A DNA stretch of 64,000 nucleotides from Ligaoa zhengdingensis (GCF_014384885.1 NZ_JACRST010000005.1:62001-126000); one strand, 5' to 3'; counted from the stretch's first letter, positions 1-8,964 are shown. Numbers and translations are program-made. Notes: generated by a model from the sequence alone, not told the origin.

Positions 1-2
1 AG

Positions 3-2786
3 GAGACCACCCTGGCTGCACAAAAACAGCAGGCTATCCGGGAAGCCTTTAAGGACTGGATCTGGAGAGACCCGGAGCGCCGCCAGACTTTGGTGCGCCA
101 GTACAACGAAGAAATGAACTCTACCCGTCCCCGCGAGTATGATGGCAGCCATATCACTTTTGGCGGCATGAACCCGGCCATTACCCTGCGGGAACACCAG
201 AAAAGCGCTATCGCCCATGTGCTGTATGGAGGAAATACCCTGTTGGCACATGAAGTAGGCGCAGGCAAAACATTTGAGATGGTGGCTGCTTCGATGGAAG
301 CCAAACGCCTGGGCTTGTGCCAGAAATCTCTCTTTGTGGTTCCCAACCACCTGACCGAGCAGTGGGCGTCGGAGTTTCTGCGCCTCTATCCCTCCGCCAA
401 CATCTTAGTTACCACCAAAAAGGACTTTGAGACCCATAACCGCAAGAAGTTCTGCGCCCGTATCGCGACCGGTGACTACGACGCCATCATCATGGGACAC
501 AGCCAGTTTGAGCGTATCCCCATCAGCCGGGAGCGTCAGGAACGGCTTCTCTATGAGCAGATCGACGAGATCACCGAGGGGATCGCAGAGGTGCAGACCA
601 GCGGCGGCGAGCGTTTTACCGTCAAGCAGCTGGAGCGTACCAGAAAGTCTCTGGAAGCCAGACTGGAAAAGCTGCAAGCCGAGGGGCGAAAAGATGATGT
701 GGTAACTTTTGAGCAGCTGGGTGTGGACCGGCTGTTTGTGGACGAGGCCCACAACTACAAGAACCTGTTTTTATACACAAAAATGCGGAATGTGGCTGGT
801 CTTTCCACATCGGACGCGCAGAAATCCTCCGATATGTTTGCCAAGTGCCGCTATATGGATGAGATCACCGGAAACCGTGGCGTGATCTTTGCCACCGGCA
901 CACCGGTCAGCAACTCTATGACCGAGCTTTACACCATGCAGCGTTATCTTCAATATGAACGCCTGCAAGAACTGAACATGACCCACTTCGACTGCTGGGC
1001 TTCCCGATTTGGGGAGACCGTTACCGCATTGGAGCTGGCACCGGAAGGCACCGGCTACCGGGCAAGAACGAGATTCAGCAAGTTCTTTAACCTGCCGGAG
1101 CTGATGAACCTGTTCAAAGAAGTGGCCGACATTAAGACTGCCGACCAGCTGAATCTACCTACCCCGGAAGTGGAATACCACAACATCGTGGCGCAGCCTA
1201 CCGAACATCAGCAGGAAATGGTCAAGGCCCTTTCGGAGCGCGCATCGCTGGTACACAGCGGAACCGTTGACCCGTCCCAGGACAATATGCTCAAGATTAC
1301 CTCGGATGGCCGCAAGCTGGGGCTTGACCAGAGGATCGTCAACCAGATGCTGCCGGATGAACCCGGCACAAAGGTCAATCAGTGTGTGGACAACATCATG
1401 CAGATCTGGCGGGACGGCGAAGCGGACAAGCTGACCCAGCTGGTGTTCTGCGACATTTCTACACCACAGGCAAAAGCTCCTGCAAGCAAGGCGGCGAAAA
1501 CGCTGGATAATCCACTGCTTCACGCACTGGAAAGCACTGTGCCTTTGCCGGAGCAGGAACCGGCCTTTACGGTATATGACGATATTCGTCAGAAACTCAT
1601 TGCTCAGGGGATGCCTGCCGACCAGATCGCTTTTATCCATGAAGCAAACACCGAAGTGCGGAAAAAGGAGCTGTTTTCTAAAGTCCGTACCGGTCAGGTG
1701 CGTGTGCTTATGGGCAGCACCGCCAAGATGGGCGCAGGCACCAATGTGCAGGACCGTCTGGTGGCACTTCATGATCTGGACTGTCCGTGGAGGCCGGGAG
1801 ACCTTGCCCAGCGCAAGGGCCGTATCGAGCGCCAGGGCAACCAGAATCCCCTTGTCCATGTGTACCGCTATGTGACCGAGGGAACCTTTGACGCATACCT
1901 CTGGCAGACGGTGGAGAACAAGCAGAAATTCATCAGCCAGATCATGACTTCTAAATCGCCGGTGCGCTCCTGCGATGATGTGGACGAAACGGCGCTTTCC
2001 TTTGCCGAGATCAAGGCTCTGTGCGCCGGAGACCCCCGTATCAAAGAGCGTATGGATCTGGATGTGGAGGTATCCCGCCTGAAGCTGATGAAAGCCGACC
2101 ACCAGAGTAAGCAGTACCGCTTGGAGGATCAGTTGCTCAAATATTTCCCGGAGGAGATTGAAAAGCACAAGGGCTTTATCAAAGGCTTTGAATCTGACCT
2201 GGAGGTTTTGGCAGCTCACCCGCACCCGGAGGACGGTTTTGCTGGTATGGAAATCTGCGGCGATCTGCTGACCGATAAGGAGAACGCCGGCGCAGCCCTT
2301 TTGGATGCCTGCAAGGAGGTCAAAACCTCCGATCCGGTGCAGATCGGCAGCTACCGGGGCTATGCCATGTCTGTGGAATTTTCCGCTTGGAAACAGGAAT
2401 ATACGCTCCTGCTGAAAGGACAGATGACCCACCGGGCAACCCTTGGTACAGACCCTCGCGGAAATCTTACCCGTATCGACAATGCCCTCGCCCAGATGCC
2501 CCAGCGTCTGGAGGCGGCAAAGGCCCAGCTGGATAACCTCTATCAGCAGCAGGCTGCCGCAAAGGAGGAAGTTGGAAAGCCATTCCTTTATGAAGAAGAA
2601 CTGAGAAGCAAAAACGCCCGTCTGGTGGAGCTGGATACCCTGCTCAACATCGACGGAAAGGGACCGGCACACGATGAAGCTGTCGTTGCCAAAAGCACAC
2701 GGCCTTCGGTATTGGATCATCTGAAACGCCCGGTGCCACCCCGCAGTACTGACAAGAAACCAAAACAACATGAGGAGGTGCGATAA
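3..2786 (+). CDS. ICE giant SNF2-type helicase, C-terminal part
   Basis: The reading frame is open to the left edge, so only the C-terminal ~927 residues are seen. The part contains a superfamily 2 helicase: Walker A in AHEVGAGKT (near base 250), the DEAH box in FVDEAHNYKN (near 735), motif III-like FATGTPVSNS (near 890) and a C-terminal RecA lobe ending in QRKGRIERQGN (near 1810). The tail is rich in charged helices. In related ICEs this is the end of a very large protein that often also carries a DNA methylase domain further upstream; that part cannot be checked here. It acts in the cytoplasm and probably on element DNA. The stop lies two bases before the next start, suggesting one operon with the next two genes. 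Confidence 0.88.
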   Translation, partial: ETTLAAQKQQAIREAFKDWIWRDPERRQTLVRQYNEEMNSTRPREYDGSHITFGGMNPAITLREHQKSAIAHVLYGGNTLLAHEVGAGKTFEMVAASMEAKRLGLCQKSLFVVPNHLTEQWASEFLRLYPSANILVTTKKDFETHNRKKFCARIATGDYDAIIMGHSQFERIPISRERQERLLYEQIDEITEGIAEVQTSGGERFTVKQLERTRKSLEARLEKLQAEGRKDDVVTFEQLGVDRLFVDEAHNYKNLFLYTKMRNVAGLSTSDAQKSSDMFAKCRYMDEITGNRGVIFATGTPVSNSMTELYTMQRYLQYERLQELNMTHFDCWASRFGETVTALELAPEGTGYRARTRFSKFFNLPELMNLFKEVADIKTADQLNLPTPEVEYHNIVAQPTEHQQEMVKALSERASLVHSGTVDPSQDNMLKITSDGRKLGLDQRIVNQMLPDEPGTKVNQCVDNIMQIWRDGEADKLTQLVFCDISTPQAKAPASKAAKTLDNPLLHALESTVPLPEQEPAFTVYDDIRQKLIAQGMPADQIAFIHEANTEVRKKELFSKVRTGQVRVLMGSTAKMGAGTNVQDRLVALHDLDCPWRPGDLAQRKGRIERQGNQNPLVHVYRYVTEGTFDAYLWQTVENKQKFISQIMTSKSPVRSCDDVDETALSFAEIKALCAGDPRIKERMDLDVEVSRLKLMKADHQSKQYRLEDQLLKYFPEEIEKHKGFIKGFESDLEVLAAHPHPEDGFAGMEICGDLLTDKENAGAALLDACKEVKTSDPVQIGSYRGYAMSVEFSAWKQEYTLLLKGQMTHRATLGTDPRGNLTRIDNALAQMPQRLEAAKAQLDNLYQQQAAAKEEVGKPFLYEEELRSKNARLVELDTLLNIDGKGPAHDEAVVAKSTRPSVLDHLKRPVPPRSTDKKPKQHEEVR

Positions 2787-2787
2787 C

Positions 2788-3606
2788 ATGAATACCAACG
2801 ATCTGAATACAGCTCTTTATGAAAAGATGGCCGCTGAGCAGGACAAATACAGGGACTGGCTGAAAAGCCAGCCCCCGGAAGAAATCCTGCACCACACTTA
2901 TGAGTACACCATCCGTGAGGACATCGTGATGGCGATGGAGGAACTGGAGCTGACCGACGCCCAGGCTCAGGCGCTTTTGGAATCTCCTTCGCCGCTGGAA
3001 GATGTGTACCGTTATTTTGAAAAGCTGGAGACCGGCTATATGGATGTGATCCGGGACAGTATTGAGAACCGTGCCGACGATGTGTGCAGAGCTAAAGAGG
3101 AACTGCGAACAACACCGGTCTATCCACACTCTGCCGCCTATGCGAGAGAACATAGGGAACTGGAGCAGTACCGAGCTTCCAACAATGTAAATCTCCAATG
3201 CAAGGAGTCCATTGAAGCGGCGGTGCGGGAATACTTCGACGGAATGTATCTCAGTCACGATGCGGCAAAGGGTGTGATCGAGACCTATGGCATGGAGCGT
3301 GTGGCTTTGGTTCTGGCCAACACCGTCCAGCTTCAGGACTGGGATGGGCGCTACTCCCGACGCAATAAGGAATGGGCTAAGACCATTCCCAACGAGAACC
3401 CCGAAACCGTCCGTTGTGGTTATGTCCTGAACAGCCACCCTGCTGTGCTGGATGGCTTTATTGATCTGGTGCGAGAAGAACAGCAGCGTAGCCGTACTCA
3501 GGGAGAAAAACTGCAACCGTCCCGCCCCTCAGTACGGGATAAGCTCAAACAGGAGCTGCCTGCCCATAAGCCTGCCGCCCCGAAGAAACGGGAGCCGGAG
3601 CGATAA
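2788..3606 (+). CDS. DUF3848/DUF3849 ICE protein
   Basis: This 272-residue protein is of a kind found beside the giant helicase in Clostridia ICEs. Residues 1-60 (LYEKMAAEQDKYRDWL onward) fit DUF3848 and residues ~108-220 (PVYPHSAAYAREH, AAVREYFDGMYL) fit DUF3849. Its biochemical role is unknown. The start at 2788 is chosen because AGGAGGT sits eight bases upstream; an in-frame ATG at 2770 has no such site and overlaps the previous gene. The C-terminal 40 residues are basic and proline-rich. MobC follows after two bases, so it is probably co-transcribed with relaxosome genes. No membrane segment or signal peptide is seen. Confidence 0.8.
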   Translation: MNTNDLNTALYEKMAAEQDKYRDWLKSQPPEEILHHTYEYTIREDIVMAMEELELTDAQAQALLESPSPLEDVYRYFEKLETGYMDVIRDSIENRADDVCRAKEELRTTPVYPHSAAYAREHRELEQYRASNNVNLQCKESIEAAVREYFDGMYLSHDAAKGVIETYGMERVALVLANTVQLQDWDGRYSRRNKEWAKTIPNENPETVRCGYVLNSHPAVLDGFIDLVREEQQRSRTQGEKLQPSRPSVRDKLKQELPAHKPAAPKKREPER

Positions 3607-3608
3607 CT

Positions 3609-3947
3609 ATGGCAAAGCGTAAGCGGGATATGCAATTAAACTTTAGAGTTTCAGCGGAGGAGCTTGCTGTGATTGAGCAAAAAATGTCTCAGTTTGGAAC
3701 CTCCAACCGTGAAGCCTATCTAAGAAAAATGGCGCTGGATGGGTATGTAGTCAAGCTGGAGCTGCCGGAGCTGAAGGAGCTTGTTTCCCTGATGCGCCGA
3801 AGCAGCAACAACTTAAACCAGCTGACCCGTAAAGTGCATGAGACTGGGCGGGTTTATGATGCTGACTTGGAGGATATATCCCAGCGGCAGGAACAGTTAT
3901 GGGAGGGCGTAGAGGAAATCATTACCCAGCTTTCCAAACTCTTATAA
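3609..3947 (+). CDS. MobC-type relaxosome accessory protein
   Basis: A 112-residue protein with the ribbon-helix-helix-like N-terminus (MQLNFRVSAEELAVIEQKM) and the conserved SSNNLNQLTRKVHETG segment of the MobC family. MobC proteins bind near oriT and help the relaxase open the DNA. The gene follows the DUF3848/3849 gene by two bases and is followed by a strong terminator, so it ends this transcription unit. The relaxase is further downstream at 6348, separated by the CD1845-like gene and the AbiE pair. Length and motif agree with the family. Confidence 0.88.
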   Translation: MAKRKRDMQLNFRVSAEELAVIEQKMSQFGTSNREAYLRKMALDGYVVKLELPELKELVSLMRRSSNNLNQLTRKVHETGRVYDADLEDISQRQEQLWEGVEEIITQLSKLL

Positions 3948-3967
3948 CAGGGATAGATACTCCATTT

Positions 3968-4022
3968 GCGGAGGGAGGAACGGCATTACTTCGCTGCTCC
4001 TCTCTCCGCTTTTTCTTTTTAT
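3968..4022 (+). terminator. Terminator after mobC
   Basis: The arms GCGGAGGGAGGA (3968-3979) and TCCTCTCTCCGC (3998-4009) can pair, and a T-rich tract follows at 4010-4021. This closes the helicase-DUF-mobC unit. Confidence 0.75.
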
Positions 4023-4102
4023 CGGTATCCTTGTCTTTTGCCTGCCCATGCCGGATAATATGATTAGAAAAGATACCAAGAACGCTGCAAGGAGGAAATG
4101 AC

Positions 4103-4402
4103 ATGAAGATTTTGAAAGGGCTTTTGATGATTATAACTGCACCGGTCATTTTGGTTCTGACACTTTTTGTCTGGCTCTGCACGGGGCTGATCTACATATC
4201 CGGTCTGGTGCTCGGCCTGTTCAGTACCGTGATTGCTCTGCTTGGTGTGGCTGTGCTGCTTACCTATTCCCCGCAGAATGGTGTGATTCTGCTGGTCATG
4301 GCATTTTTGATTAGCCCGATGGGGCTGCCACTGGCTGCAATCTGGCTGATGGGTAAGGTGCAGAGTTTGAAATTTGCAATTCAGGAGTTGGTTTATGGAT
4401 AA
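4103..4402 (+). CDS. CD1845-like small membrane protein
   Basis: A 99-residue, very hydrophobic protein with about three membrane segments (residues ~5-40, ~40-55, ~60-85). It matches the small membrane protein typified by CD1845, the first gene of C. difficile CTn5, in size, start and the conserved SPMGLPLAAIW segment. Function is unknown; a role at the membrane during conjugation is inferred only from its constant position in such elements. AGGAGG lies seven bases before the ATG. The AbiE pair follows with its own promoter. Confidence 0.78.
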   Translation: MKILKGLLMIITAPVILVLTLFVWLCTGLIYISGLVLGLFSTVIALLGVAVLLTYSPQNGVILLVMAFLISPMGLPLAAIWLMGKVQSLKFAIQELVYG

Positions 4403-4472
4403 AAATACGCAAAACCATAAAATGCCAGACACCGTCTGTTAAATTTGGGAAAAGGAATTTTATATCCATGAC

Positions 4473-4507
4473 TTTACTTTTGAACTAATATTGAATATAA
4501 TATTAGT
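4473..4507 (+). promoter_or_regulatory. abiE promoter with overlapping palindromic operator
   Basis: A -35 box TTTACT (4473-4478) and a perfect -10 box TATAAT (4496-4501) are separated by 17 bases. The -10 box lies inside an inverted repeat with nine-base arms, ACTAATATT (4484-4492) and AATATTAGT (4499-4507). AbiEi antitoxins are known to bind inverted repeats in their own promoter, so this palindrome is the likely autoregulatory site. Confidence 0.7.
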
Positions 4508-4522
4508 ACGAAAGGAAGTGAC

Positions 4523-5119
4523 ATGATGGGACAATTTGAACAGCTGGATCAGATGCTAACAGCACAAGAAGGAATGCTGCGAACATCACAGGTCGTATCC
4601 TCTGGAATTTCAAAGCCGGTATTTTATGATTATGTGCGTTCACGAGATTTGGATAGAGTTGCACATGGGATTTATCTGTCCAAAGATTCCTGGGTGGATG
4701 CCATGTATCTGCTTCATTTGCGATTTGAACAAGCAGTATTTTCACATGAAACAGCTTTATTTTTTCACGATCTGACAGACCGTGAACCAATAGAATATAC
4801 AGTTACGGTCAAAACTGGATGCAATCCAAGCAAAATGAAAGCAGAAGGCATTCAAGTTTTTACGATTAAAGCAGACTTACATGATGTAGGACTTACAACA
4901 GCGAAAACTCCGTTCGGGCATACTGTGCCGGTTTATGATATGGAGCGAACGATCTGTGATTTGCTCAGAAGCCGTAGCAGAATTGAAATTCAGACCTTTC
5001 AGGGAGCACTGAAAGCGTATGCCCGTAGAAAAGATAAGAACCTGCGAGCTTTAATGCAATATGCTGGGATGTTCAAGGTGGAAAAAATTTTACGACAGTA
5101 TTTGGAGGTACTTTTATGA
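4523..5119 (+). CDS. abiEi: AbiEi-family antitoxin
   Basis: A 198-residue protein with the N-terminal winged-helix of AbiEi (residues ~8-55; GMLRTSQVVSSGISKPVFYD) and the C-terminal antitoxin domain (SRIEIQTFQGALKAYA). In the type IV AbiE system AbiEi represses the operon and counteracts the nucleotidyltransferase AbiEii. The stop overlaps the start of the next gene by four bases, which suggests translational coupling. A second ATG three bases on (4526) is an equally possible start. The pair is inserted between the CD1845-like gene and the relaxase, so it is accessory cargo that could stabilise the ICE or give abortive phage defence. Confidence 0.88.
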   Translation: MMGQFEQLDQMLTAQEGMLRTSQVVSSGISKPVFYDYVRSRDLDRVAHGIYLSKDSWVDAMYLLHLRFEQAVFSHETALFFHDLTDREPIEYTVTVKTGCNPSKMKAEGIQVFTIKADLHDVGLTTAKTPFGHTVPVYDMERTICDLLRSRSRIEIQTFQGALKAYARRKDKNLRALMQYAGMFKVEKILRQYLEVLL

Positions 5120-5970
5120 TAAAAACAGCAAGGCAGCTTAAAGATTTAATACGAAACCTTTCCAGAGAAAAATCCGCAGATGCTCAGATTTTAATGAGGA
5201 ACTACATGATGGAGCGTTTTTTGGAGCGTATTTCTCTTTCTGAGTATCGTGATAAGTTTATCTTGAAGGGTGGTATGTTGGTAGCGGCTATGGTTGGATT
5301 GGATGCCCGCTCTACGATGGATTTGGATGCAACCATAAAAGGAGCTAATGTTAATGTGGAGGATATTGAGAATCTAATTTCATCAATCGTAACTGTTCCG
5401 ATTGATGATGGTGTTAAATTTCAGCTGAAAAGTATTTCGGAGATTATGGATGAAGCAGAGTATCCGGGGATTCGTGTCAGCATGAGTACAACATTCGATG
5501 GTGTAGTGACCCCTTTGAAAATTGATATTTCTACGGGAGATGCAATCACTCCAAGAGAGGTTCGGTATTCATTCAAACTTATGCTGGAAGATCGCTCCAT
5601 TGATATTTGGGCTTATAATTTAGAAACTGTGCTGGCAGAAAAACTGGAAACCATTATTACCAGAACCACAACCAATACCCGCATGAGAGATTTCTACGAT
5701 ATTTACATTTTAGAACAGCTGCATGGAACCACGCTGAACCCGAAAATTTTACATGATGCGCTTCTGGCAACTGCTCATAAACGGGGATCGGAGAAGTATC
5801 TTAACCAGGCTGAAGAAGTTTTTGACGAAGTGGAAAATGATTCGGTTATGCAAAAACTTTGGGAGGCATACCGTAAAAAGTTTTCTTATGCTTCTGATTT
5901 GGAATGGGATGTGATTATGAAAGCAATTCGCAGGTTATATGTTCTTTGCGAGAAGGGCATCAGCTTATGA
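5116..5970 (+). CDS. abiEii: AbiEii nucleotidyltransferase toxin
   Basis: A 284-residue member of the AbiEii/AbiGii family. The sequence FILKGGMLVAA (residues ~47-57) and DARSTMDLDATIK (~63-75) give the GS/GG and DxD-type nucleotidyltransferase signature, with IDISTGD (~140) as third acidic motif and LAEKLETIITR (~174) as the conserved lysine helix. Family members transfer nucleotides and stop growth, for example by modifying tRNA. The start overlaps the antitoxin stop, and the stop overlaps the next gene, so three genes are coupled. All expected motifs are present and the toxin looks intact. Confidence 0.9.
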   Translation: MIKTARQLKDLIRNLSREKSADAQILMRNYMMERFLERISLSEYRDKFILKGGMLVAAMVGLDARSTMDLDATIKGANVNVEDIENLISSIVTVPIDDGVKFQLKSISEIMDEAEYPGIRVSMSTTFDGVVTPLKIDISTGDAITPREVRYSFKLMLEDRSIDIWAYNLETVLAEKLETIITRTTTNTRMRDFYDIYILEQLHGTTLNPKILHDALLATAHKRGSEKYLNQAEEVFDEVENDSVMQKLWEAYRKKFSYASDLEWDVIMKAIRRLYVLCEKGISL

Positions 5971-6293
5971 AAAAGCATGGACACTATTGTAAAGTTTGTG
6001 GTGAATACAAAGCCAACGAAAAATTTTCAGGCAAAGGTCATGCATCCCACATTTGTAAATCCTGTGCTTCGCTACCAGCAGAAACGCAGGCTGAACTGAT
6101 GACACTGAATCGTCTTTTGAATCTTCCATGGAGGCTATCGAAAGAGCAGTTGTCCTGGCTGAAAAATCGACTAAAGGATAGGCGGCCTGATGTCCGTGCA
6201 TTGGCGCAAGAGCAATATGAAATGAGATTTCCACCAAGACACTTAGAAGATGATGAGTTCAATTTTTTCGATGAAGAAAGTTTTATAGAATAG
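5967..6293 (+). CDS. Small zinc-ribbon protein
   Basis: A 108-residue protein starting at the ATG that overlaps the abiEii stop in an ATGA. Residues 8-35 hold two CxxC pairs (CKVCGEYKANEKF and CKSCASL), a zinc ribbon. The rest is helical and acidic at the end (EDDEFNFFDEESF). The function is unknown. The four-base overlap with abiEii suggests that it is made together with the toxin, so it could be a third component of this cassette. It could equally be a generic DNA-binding accessory of the ICE. Confidence 0.7.
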   Translation: MKKHGHYCKVCGEYKANEKFSGKGHASHICKSCASLPAETQAELMTLNRLLNLPWRLSKEQLSWLKNRLKDRRPDVRALAQEQYEMRFPPRHLEDDEFNFFDEESFIE

Positions 6294-6347
6294 TGAAAGC
6301 GGTCTGCTATGGCAGGCCGTTTTCTTTTCGGGAAGGAGGTCTGACCT

Positions 6348-7760
6348 ATGGCAACTACAAGAATCATGCCGCTTCATGTTGGCAAGGGTCGCACAGAAAG
6401 TCGGGCAATCAGTGACATCATCGACTATGTAGCAAATCCACAGAAAACAGATAACGGCAAGCTCATTACCGGCTATGCGTGTGACAGCCGGACTGCGGAT
6501 GCGGAGTTCCTTCTGGCAAAGCGGCAGTACATTGCCGCTACCGGACGAGTGCGTGGCGCGGATGATGTGATTGCCTATCATGTGCGCCAGTCCTTCCGCC
6601 CCGGCGAGATTACCTCAGAAGAAGCAAACCGGCTGGGTGTAGAATTTGCAAAGCGTTTTACTAAAGGCAATCATGCCTTTGTAGTCTGCACTCACATAGA
6701 CAAGTCGCACATTCATAATCACATTATCTGGTCATCGGTCAGCTTAGAATATGACCGGAAGTTCCGCAATTTTTGGGGTAGCACCAAGGCGGTTCGTCGG
6801 CTGAGTGACACCATCTGTATTGAGAATGGACTGTCCATTGTAGAGAATCCGAAACCTCACGGAAAGAGCTATAACAAATGGCTGGGCGATCAGGCAAAGC
6901 CTTCTCACCGAGAGCTGCTTCGTGTGGCGATTGACAATGCATTATCACAAAGTCCTGCTAATTTTGAGGAGCTGCTAAAGCTGCTGCAAGAGTCCGGCTG
7001 TGAGGTATCAAAGCGCGGAAAATCGTATCGTTTGAAACTCCCCGGCTGGGAGAAAGCCGCCCGAATGGACAGCCTGGGCGAAGGATATGGATTAGATGAT
7101 TTGCAGGCGGTTCTCTCCGGGAAGAAAACGCATACCCCACGAAAGAAAATAGTTACACAGGCAGAGACGCAGAAGGTCAATCTGCTGGTGGACATTCAGG
7201 CAAAATTGCAGGCAGGAAAAGGTGCTGGCTATGCGCGATGGGCTAAAGTTTTCAATCTGAAGCAAATGGCGCAGACCATGAACTACCTATCAGAGCATAA
7301 CCTGCTGGAGTATGCGGTTTTGGAAGAAAAGGCTGCGGCCGCCACGGCACATCACAATGAGCTTTCGGCGCAAATTAAGGAGGCTGAAAAGCGTATGGCA
7401 GAGATCGCTGTTTTGCGTACTCACATCGTAAATTATGCCAAGACCCGTGAGGTCTATGTGGACTACCGCAAGGCCGGCTACTCTAAGAAATTCCGGGAGG
7501 AACATGAGGAAGAAATTCTGCTCCACCAGGCTGCTAAGAATGCCTTTGATGAGATGGGCGTCAAGAAGCTGCCCAAGGTCAAAGAGTTGCAGACGGAGTA
7601 CGCGAAATTGCTGGAAGAAAAGAAAAAGACCTATGCCGAGTACCGGCGTTCCCGTGAAGAAATGCGGGAGCTTTTAACGGCAAAGGCTAATGTAGACCGA
7701 GTGCTGAAAATGGAGGTAGAACAGGATGTTGAAAAAGAAAAAGACCACGGCCAGCGGTAA
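6348..7760 (+). CDS. MOBP-type relaxase
   Basis: A 470-residue relaxase/mobilization nuclease. The likely nucleophile is Tyr27 in IDYVANPQKT, and the metal-binding three-His motif is HIDKSHIHNHIIW (His116, 121, 123, 125). Residues ~1-240 form the relaxase domain; ~270-460 is a long charged coiled-coil. The enzyme nicks one strand at oriT and leads it into the recipient. An AAGGAGG site precedes the ATG. The last 35 bases overlap a small ORF that has its own ribosome binding site. The protein looks complete for its family. Confidence 0.93.
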   Translation: MATTRIMPLHVGKGRTESRAISDIIDYVANPQKTDNGKLITGYACDSRTADAEFLLAKRQYIAATGRVRGADDVIAYHVRQSFRPGEITSEEANRLGVEFAKRFTKGNHAFVVCTHIDKSHIHNHIIWSSVSLEYDRKFRNFWGSTKAVRRLSDTICIENGLSIVENPKPHGKSYNKWLGDQAKPSHRELLRVAIDNALSQSPANFEELLKLLQESGCEVSKRGKSYRLKLPGWEKAARMDSLGEGYGLDDLQAVLSGKKTHTPRKKIVTQAETQKVNLLVDIQAKLQAGKGAGYARWAKVFNLKQMAQTMNYLSEHNLLEYAVLEEKAAAATAHHNELSAQIKEAEKRMAEIAVLRTHIVNYAKTREVYVDYRKAGYSKKFREEHEEEILLHQAAKNAFDEMGVKKLPKVKELQTEYAKLLEEKKKTYAEYRRSREEMRELLTAKANVDRVLKMEVEQDVEKEKDHGQR

Positions 7761-7872
7761 GCTGGTCCTGGTCAAAAGCGTTCGCAGAACGCGCAGCCAC
7801 AGAATGAAATTCTGTGTTCAAAGGGGCTTGGGGGCGCTGCCCTCAACAAGCAGCTTGTGGCGAAATGGATAG
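7726..7872 (+). CDS. Possible small basic protein overlapping relaxase end
   Basis: A 48-residue ORF (MLKKKKTTASGKLV onward) begins at 7726 inside the relaxase 3' end, with GGAGGT eight bases upstream. The product is strongly basic, with a run of Lys and Arg. I do not recognise it. The good ribosome binding site and overlap support translation, but the length is small and the second half covers a sequence with repeats typical of intergenic ICE DNA. It may be a spurious ORF. Confidence 0.3.
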   Translation: MLKKKKTTASGKLVLVKSVRRTRSHRMKFCVQRGLGALPSTSSLWRNG

Positions 7873-7909
7873 CCACAAGCATTGCTTGCCACAATATGCT
7901 ACGCATAAA

Positions 7910-7953
7910 ATAAAAAAACTAACGACGGGACGCTTACTGCCTCCTATCGTTAG
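7910..7953 (-). terminator. Terminator of the XRE regulator gene
   Basis: The arms CTAACGA (7919-7925) and TCGTTAG (7947-7953) pair, and on the minus strand a run of T follows. The stem includes the stop codon of the regulator. Confidence 0.7.
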
Positions 7954-8264
7954 CTTTCTGTGTTTAAGCGACTTATAAAACCAATCAGCATAATCAGATC
8001 GTCATCTGACATCTTTCTCATTCCGTCCAAAGCCTTCTTGATAAGCTGAGGGTTATTCTCCTGTGCATCAAAAAATTGAAGCGGCGTGATTTCAAAATAC
8101 TCACAGATGTTGAGAAACTGCTTCATAGACGGCATAGAACGCCCGGAAGAAATCGCCTGAATATAGCTTCTGTTCTGCCCTAACTCCATGCTCATCTGAT
8201 ATTCTGAAACGCCTTTTTTCAATCGTAATTCTGTGATTCGATTGCGGATAAATTCTTCGTCCAT
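7950..8264 (-). CDS. XRE-family transcriptional regulator
   Basis: A 104-residue helix-turn-helix protein. Residues ~6-60 (FIRNRITELRLKKGVSEYQMSMELGQNRSYIQ is the start of the domain) form the Cro/C1-type HTH, followed by a short helical tail (MSDDDLIMLIGFISRL). The start at 8264 is chosen because GAGAGGTG lies just before it; a longer frame reaching 8360 has no ribosome binding site. It is divergent from the SLOG gene, and the shared 157-base gap holds an inverted repeat, so it probably represses itself and perhaps the neighbour. Confidence 0.82.
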   Translation of the reverse strand: MDEEFIRNRITELRLKKGVSEYQMSMELGQNRSYIQAISSGRSMPSMKQFLNICEYFEITPLQFFDAQENNPQLIKKALDGMRKMSDDDLIMLIGFISRLNTES

Positions 8265-8352
8265 ACGCTCACCTCTCTGCTCTTTTAGCATAGCAGAAAG
8301 CAATTCTTGATACTTCGTATGTATTGTGTTATAATTTTGTAATATAACCTTT

Positions 8353-8393
8353 ATACGCATTATTATTTGCGTTATTTTTGCTTTATATGCGTA
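8353..8393. promoter_or_regulatory. Candidate operator between XRE and SLOG genes
   Basis: The inverted repeat TACGCAT (8354-8360) and ATGCGTA (8387-8393) lies in the AT-rich divergent gap, with a related TTGCGTTA element between the arms. It is the most obvious binding site for the adjacent XRE protein. Confidence 0.4.
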
Positions 8394-8421
8394 ATCACGG
8401 CAGTTATCAAGGGTGATTTAT

Positions 8422-8964
8422 ATGAATCAGTATGCCTGCGCCATTACCGGCCACCGACCAACAAGATTTTGCTTTGGATATAATGAGGAAGATCCCCTAT
8501 GCCAAAAACTAAAAGAATGTCTCCTGGAGCAGTTTCGGATACTCCATGACGAGAAATTTGTCTGTACTTTTTTTGTCGGCGGTGCTCTTGGTGTGGATAT
8601 GTGGGCTGGAGAACAGCTGCTGACATTGAGAGCACAAACGGGATACGAGGATATTAAAATTATCGTTGTAGTTCCCTTCATCGGCTATGACTCTAAATGG
8701 CCGGATCAGAGTAAACATAGATTGAAAAAGCTGATCCAAAACGCAAACGATTCTATTGTTATTTCACATTCTGCGGATGTTTCCAGTTATAAAAAAAGAA
8801 ATTATTATATGGTCGATCATGCAGAGTACCTTATCGGTGTGTTTGATAATCAGAAAAAGCTGCGCTCCGGCACAGCACAGACAGTCAATTATGCCTTACG
8901 GAATGGAAAAGCAATCACTCTGATCCATCCAGATACTATGGAAATAACAACCCCTACGACTTAA
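8422..8964 (+). CDS. SLOG-family (DUF1273-like) protein
   Basis: A 180-residue protein starting MNQYACAITGHRPTRF. The glycine-rich GGALGVDMWAGE segment (residues ~55-65) and VVPFIGYDSKWP fit the SLOG Rossmann-like superfamily, near the DUF1273/YpsA branch. SLOG proteins bind nucleotide-derived ligands and some act as sensors in defence or stress systems. The C-terminal AEYLIGVFDNQKKLRSGTAQTVNYA segment completes the fold. It is divergent from an XRE regulator, a pairing common in mobile elements. The specific ligand is unknown. Confidence 0.78.
   Translation: MNQYACAITGHRPTRFCFGYNEEDPLCQKLKECLLEQFRILHDEKFVCTFFVGGALGVDMWAGEQLLTLRAQTGYEDIKIIVVVPFIGYDSKWPDQSKHRLKKLIQNANDSIVISHSADVSSYKKRNYYMVDHAEYLIGVFDNQKKLRSGTAQTVNYALRNGKAITLIHPDTMEITTPTT

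Noticed and set aside
1155..2798. A 547-residue frame opposite the helicase gene
   Set aside because: The helicase frame has all motifs; the antisense product has none.
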